Shown in pieces: positions 39,438 to 42,821 of a stretch of DNA of 42,821 nt (position 1 is its first letter; each line of letters begins with the position of its first letter). Position numbers and translations under genes: made by a program. The notes under the pieces were generated by a model. That model worked only from the letters and a program-made list of their open reading frames with translations. It was not told the DNA's origin and did no database searches. Origin of the DNA: Brevundimonas diminuta 470-4 (GTDB lineage: Bacteria > Pseudomonadota > Alphaproteobacteria > Caulobacterales > Caulobacteraceae); NCBI GenBank assembly GCA_000318405.1, contig KB291762.1:49651-92471 (forward strand). Direction: 5' to 3'.

Positions 39438-40436
39438 ATGCGTAAGGACAGCCAGCCGCAGCGCCGCCCGAAAGGGAAAGGGAAAGGGAAGGGGCGGGCT
39501 TCGCCCGCCGCCGAACCGCGCGCCAACCTCTATGACGAGGTGACGGCCAAGATCATCGCGGAACTCGAAGCCGGGACCTTTCCATGGGTCCGGCCGTGGG
39601 GCCGCGCCGGGGCGGGACGTCCCGGCCTGCCGAGAAACGCCGCCACCGGCCGCCGCTATTCGGGCGTCAACGTCCTGCTCCTGTGGGGCGCGGGCTTTTC
39701 CGAAGGCTACGCCTCGCAGAACTGGCTGACCTTCCGTCAGGCCCTCGCGGCGGGCGGGAGCGTCCGCAAGGGCGAGCGCGGGACGACCGTCGTCTACGCC
39801 GACCGCTTCACCCCCGAGGCCGAGAAGGAGCGCGCCCGCGAAACCGGCGAGGACGCCCGCGTCGTGCCCTTCCTCAAGCGCTTCACCGTCTTCAACCTCG
39901 ACCAGTGCGAAGGGCTGGACCGGCTCGTCCCCGAACCTGCGCCGCTTCCCGAACGCGAGATCGTCCCGCGCGCCGAAGCCCTGATCGCCGCCACCGGGGC
40001 CGATGTCCGCATCGGCGGCGAACGCGCCTACTACCACCCCGGCGAGGACTATATCCGCATCCCGCCGCAGCCCGCCTTCTTCGACCAGATCAACTACTAC
40101 CGCACGACGCTGCACGAACTGATCCACTGGACCGGCCACCCGACCCGGCTCCGTCGCGACCAGTCGGGCGGCTTCGGAACCCCGGCCTACGCCCGCGAGG
40201 AACTGGCCGCCGAACTCGGCTCCGCCTTCCTGTGCGCCGCGCTCGGCGTCGCCCCGACCGTGCGGCACGCCGACTATCTGGCCAGTTGGCTGACCGTCCT
40301 GCGCTCCGACAATCGCGCCATCTTCCGCGCCGCAGGGCAAGCGTCCAAGGCCGCCGACTATCTCTTGGCCTATGCGCCAGAGGCGGACGAGGCCGCCGCG
40401 AGCGTCGCCTGTGAGATGGGGAGGGCGGCGGCATGA
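39438..40436 (+). CDS. ardC: ArdC-family antirestriction / ssDNA-binding zinc protein
   Basis: 332 aa, ATG at 39438 with AAGGAGGA. After a Lys/Gly-rich start comes the ArdC ssDNA-binding domain (LYDEVTAKIIAELEAGTFPW, NAATGRRYSGVNVLLLWGAG, FRQALAAGGSVRKGERGTTV, FLKRFTVFNLDQCEGL). The C-terminal metallopeptidase-like domain has the zinc motif TTLHELIHWTGHPTRL and the second acidic ligand region YAREELAAELGSAFL. ArdC proteins protect incoming conjugative DNA from restriction. The stop overlaps the DUF2958 start by four bases, and the block ArdC-DUF2958-ParB is typical of alphaproteobacterial conjugative elements. Confidence 0.9.
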   Translation: MRKDSQPQRRPKGKGKGKGRASPAAEPRANLYDEVTAKIIAELEAGTFPWVRPWGRAGAGRPGLPRNAATGRRYSGVNVLLLWGAGFSEGYASQNWLTFRQALAAGGSVRKGERGTTVVYADRFTPEAEKERARETGEDARVVPFLKRFTVFNLDQCEGLDRLVPEPAPLPEREIVPRAEALIAATGADVRIGGERAYYHPGEDYIRIPPQPAFFDQINYYRTTLHELIHWTGHPTRLRRDQSGGFGTPAYAREELAAELGSAFLCAALGVAPTVRHADYLASWLTVLRSDNRAIFRAAGQASKAADYLLAYAPEADEAAASVACEMGRAAA

Positions 40437-40861
40437 TCCTCCTGACCCCCGAGCTTCGCGCCGCGCTCCTCGCCAACGCCGCCGCCCATCGTCACGCGCT
40501 CCAATCCGGCGCGGTCGAGCCCGACCCTGTGCCCGTCGTCAAATTCTTCAGTCCGGTCGGCGCGGCGACATGGCTCGCGACCGAACTGGATGAAGACGGC
40601 GACACCCTGTTCGGGTTGGCCGACCTCGGCTTCGGAACCCCCGAACTCGGATCGTTCAACCTTGCCGAGATCGAGAGCGTCCGCCTGCCGTTCGGGCTCG
40701 CCATCGAGCGCGACCTGCATTTTTCGACCCATTTCCGGCTGTCGGTCTGGTCCGCCTGGGCGCGCCGCGCCGGGTCGATCATCCGCGCCGAAGCCCTTCT
40801 GCGCCGGGCCAGCCCGCTCGGCGCGTTCCCCGATCCGAGCGCCGACCCCGGCCAAGGATGA
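40433..40861 (+). CDS. DUF2958-family protein
   Basis: 142 aa. Matches DUF2958: ILLTPELRAALLANAAAHRH, DPVPVVKFFSPVGAATWLAT, GDTLFGLADLGFGTPELGSF, and the LPFGLAIERDLHFSTHFRLS end. Function unknown; these genes accompany ardC and parB-like genes in conjugative elements. Start ATGA overlaps the ardC stop. The last 20 or so residues are less conserved. Confidence 0.88.
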   Translation: MILLTPELRAALLANAAAHRHALQSGAVEPDPVPVVKFFSPVGAATWLATELDEDGDTLFGLADLGFGTPELGSFNLAEIESVRLPFGLAIERDLHFSTHFRLSVWSAWARRAGSIIRAEALLRRASPLGAFPDPSADPGQG

Positions 40862-40953
40862 GCGCGCGGCTCTTCCCGCGTATCCCGGCCCCGCCCGTCA
40901 CTCTGGAGGAGATCAAGCGGACGGGGCCGGTCACTCCCGAAGGAGAGACTGTC

Positions 40954-42735
40954 ATGCAACTCGCAAACATCGACCTTGGCAAGCTCAGCGTGTCCAAGCT
41001 GAACATGCGCAACGGCAAGGCCCCGCCCGACGTGTCGGACATCCTGCCCACCGTGCGCGCGCGCGGCGTCCTCGTGCCGCTTCTCGTCCGACCCTCCGGC
41101 GAAGGCGAGACTTTCGAGATCGTCGCGGGCCGTCGCCGCTATTTCGCGGCGCGCACCGTCCTCGAGGAAGGCGGGGAGGTCGAACCCCTGCCGTGCGCCA
41201 TCATGGAGCCCGGCGACGACGCCGCCGCGCTCGAAGCCTCGCTGATCGAGAACATCGCCCGCCTCGACCCCGGCGAGGTGAACCAGTGGGAGACCTTCGC
41301 CGGACTGATCCGAAAGGGACGCACCCCCGAACAGATCGGCCAGACCTTCGGCCTGACCCTGCTCTACGTCCGGCGCATCCTCGCGCTCGGCAATCTCCTG
41401 CCGGGCATCCGCGCCCTCTACGCCGCCGACAAGATCGACGCGGCCACCATTCGTCACCTGACGCTCGCCAGCCGCAGCCAGCAGAAGGACTGGCTCGCTC
41501 TCTACGACGACCCCGAGCAATATGCGCCCACCGGCCAGTCCCTCAAGGCGTGGCTGTTCGGCGGCCAGTCGATCCCGACCAAGGTCGCGATCTTCGACCT
41601 CGACGCCTATCCGGGCCGGATCAAGGCGGACCTGTTCGGGGAAGACGGCTATTTCGAGGACGCCGACACCTTTTGGACGATGCAGAACGAGGCGGTGGCG
41701 GCGCTGCGCGACCGCTACCTTGAAGACGGCTGGTCCGCCGTCGAGATCATGGATACGGGCGAGCATTTCTACAGCTACGACCATGAGAAGACGCCCAAGG
41801 ACAAGGGCGGCAAGGTGGTCATTTCGGTCAGCGGGCGCGGCGACGTGACCGTCCATGAGGGCTATCTTTCGGGCAAGGAGGCCCGGCGCGCCCGCGCCGC
41901 CGCCGCCAAGGCCGAGGCGCAGGCGCAAGGCCTGCCCCCGGGCGCAGGCAAGCCCGAGACGACCGGCGTCATGCAGGACTATATCGACCTGCACCGCCAC
42001 GCCGCCGTGCGCACGGTGCTGGCGGACCATCCCGCCGTCGCCTTCCGGCTGCTCGTCGCCCACGCCGTCTCCGGATCGTCGCTGTGGACCGTGCGGACAG
42101 CCGACCGCCGCGTCCGCAACGAGGCCATGGCCGACAGCGTCGAGACCGCGAGCGCCGAAACCGTCTTCGACGCCAAGCGCCGGGCCGTCCTCGCCCTGCT
42201 CGGCTTCGACGCCGAGGACGAAAGCGTCGCCCGCGCGCAGGCGCGCGAGACGCCGGTCGTCGAACTCTTCGCGCGGATGGTGAAGCTCTCCGACGACGAG
42301 GTGTTCGCCGTCGCCGCCGTCATCATGGGCGAGACGCTGGCGGTCGGCGGCCCGTTGGTCGAGGCGGTCGGGGCCTACCTCAAGGTCGATATGGCCGAGT
42401 GGTGGACCCCCGACGACGCCTTCTTCGGCCTGCTGCGCGACCGCGCCGTCGCCAACGCCCTGCTGCGCGATGTCGGCGGCAAGCGGATCGCGGACGCCAA
42501 TGTCGCGGAGAAGGTGAAGACGCAGAAGACCATCCTGCGCGATTTCCTCGCCGGGTCGGGCGGACGCGCCAAGGTGGACGGCTGGACGCCCAAGTGGATG
42601 GCCTTTCCTCCCGCTCGCTACACCGACCGGATTTACGCTCCGGTCGATCGGTGGGGGGCGGTCAAGACCGTCATGCGGCGGCTGCCGCCGCCGCATGCGC
42701 TCGAACCTGCGCCCTACGCCATCGCGGCGGAATAG
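40954..42735 (+). CDS. ParB-like partition/transfer protein of an integrative element
   Basis: 593 aa from the ATG at 40954, which has AAGGAGAG upstream; an earlier in-frame ATG at 40858 overlaps the DUF2958 stop and would add 32 atypical residues. The ParB nuclease-like domain lies at about 10-105 (SKLNMRNGKAPPDVSDILPT, VRARGVLVPLLVRPSGEGET, FEIVAGRRRYFAARTVLEEG, LEASLIENIARLDPGEVNQW). A helix-turn-helix follows (GRTPEQIGQTFGLTLLYVRR). The long C-terminal part is specific to element-borne ParB proteins. Role in DNA binding, partition or transfer is inferred from family and neighbours. Confidence 0.9.
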   Translation: MQLANIDLGKLSVSKLNMRNGKAPPDVSDILPTVRARGVLVPLLVRPSGEGETFEIVAGRRRYFAARTVLEEGGEVEPLPCAIMEPGDDAAALEASLIENIARLDPGEVNQWETFAGLIRKGRTPEQIGQTFGLTLLYVRRILALGNLLPGIRALYAADKIDAATIRHLTLASRSQQKDWLALYDDPEQYAPTGQSLKAWLFGGQSIPTKVAIFDLDAYPGRIKADLFGEDGYFEDADTFWTMQNEAVAALRDRYLEDGWSAVEIMDTGEHFYSYDHEKTPKDKGGKVVISVSGRGDVTVHEGYLSGKEARRARAAAAKAEAQAQGLPPGAGKPETTGVMQDYIDLHRHAAVRTVLADHPAVAFRLLVAHAVSGSSLWTVRTADRRVRNEAMADSVETASAETVFDAKRRAVLALLGFDAEDESVARAQARETPVVELFARMVKLSDDEVFAVAAVIMGETLAVGGPLVEAVGAYLKVDMAEWWTPDDAFFGLLRDRAVANALLRDVGGKRIADANVAEKVKTQKTILRDFLAGSGGRAKVDGWTPKWMAFPPARYTDRIYAPVDRWGAVKTVMRRLPPPHALEPAPYAIAAE

Positions 42736-42742
42736 CAACGGG

Positions 42743-42767
42743 ACGGGCGGCGGCCTCCGCCGCCCGT
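42743..42767 (+). terminator. Terminator-like hairpin after the ParB-like gene
   Basis: ACGGGCGGCGG, loop CCT, CCGCCGCCCGT: a perfect 11-base-pair stem eight bases after the parB stop, followed by only TTC. Likely the end of the ardC-parB transcript. Confidence 0.6.
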
Positions 42768-42794
42768 TTCATCGGCCCGAAAAATCGCGCGCCG

Positions 42795-42821
42795 CCCGGC
42801 GCCCCTGCAGGGGGCGCCGGG
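42795..42821. repeat. GC palindrome around CTGCAG at the window end
   Basis: CCCGGCGCCCC, centre TGCA, then GGGGGCGCCGGG: arms match apart from one extra G. It runs into the window edge, so its full extent is unknown. Confidence 0.4.

Noticed and set aside
40492..42738. Minus-strand frame of 748 codons opposite the ParB-like gene
   Set aside because: Antisense to DUF2958 and ParB, which have clear family matches; the frame is a product of GC bias.
1..42821. Integrase, tRNA or attachment site that would define an element border
   Set aside because: None recognised in the window; the element interpretation rests on gene content only.

Overview
The window looks like a high-GC alphaproteobacterial chromosome, most likely Caulobacterales or Sphingomonadales. 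The grounds are strongly GC-biased third codon positions, a TonB-dependent receptor with an IVVTGSR-type TonB box, FecI/FecR-type regulators, an astexin/caulosegnin-type lasso peptide locus with its isopeptidase, and ArdC/DUF2958/ParB genes typical of alphaproteobacterial integrative and conjugative elements. No integrase, tRNA, rRNA or CRISPR array was seen, so the element borders are not in view.

Left part (1-9.5 kb): a minus-strand heavy-metal efflux operon (a small His-rich secreted protein, then czcC, czcB and czcA, the last cut by the window edge). It is followed by a small membrane protein, an acetoin/diacetyl reductase-type SDR, a conserved hypothetical protein, an IclR regulator, an N-terminally truncated AbiEii-type gene with a tiny GTG-started gene after it, and a LuxR-type HTH protein with a C-terminal membrane segment.

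Lasso region (9.6-21.2 kb): an AraC regulator; an ECF sigma factor with a FecR anti-sigma factor; a FitAB toxin-antitoxin pair; a FecA-like TonB receptor with an STN signalling domain; and an Atxe2-like lasso peptide isopeptidase. Facing these on the minus strand are a lasso precursor and a lasso B protein, both apparently intact, and a cyclase (C) gene reduced to its two ends. A second sigma/FecR pair diverges from the lasso precursor. Three of these genes (both sigma factors and the receptor) share an upstream motif with identical 17-base spacing, a candidate ECF promoter.

Peptide/ClpP-like system (21.2-26.3 kb and 33.3-35.8 kb): this is the most unusual part. A minus-strand operon encodes a 137-aa protein with a double-glycine leader, a ClpP-fold lipoprotein, a small membrane protein, a C39-peptidase ABC transporter and an HlyD-type adaptor. 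Seven kilobases away are two more pairs of a double-glycine-leader protein and a secreted ClpP-like protein. All three leaders are 15 residues long, all three ClpP-like proteins keep a Ser and a His exactly 24 residues apart, and two of the peptides end in the same PAADLAGLY tail. My inference is a secreted-peptide system in which C39 cleavage and export are coupled to a dedicated envelope ClpP-like enzyme.

Right part (26.5-42.8 kb, outside the peptide genes): an ABC exporter without a C39 domain, a HipBA-type pair under three perfect 14-bp palindromes exactly 50 bp apart, a run of small regulatory and membrane genes, a frameshifted DUF2285 regulator, a DUF2200 protein, a retron-type reverse transcriptase with a DUF3800-like C-terminus, and then ArdC, DUF2958 and ParB-like genes. 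This has the look of the accessory cargo and one end of the core of an integrative element.
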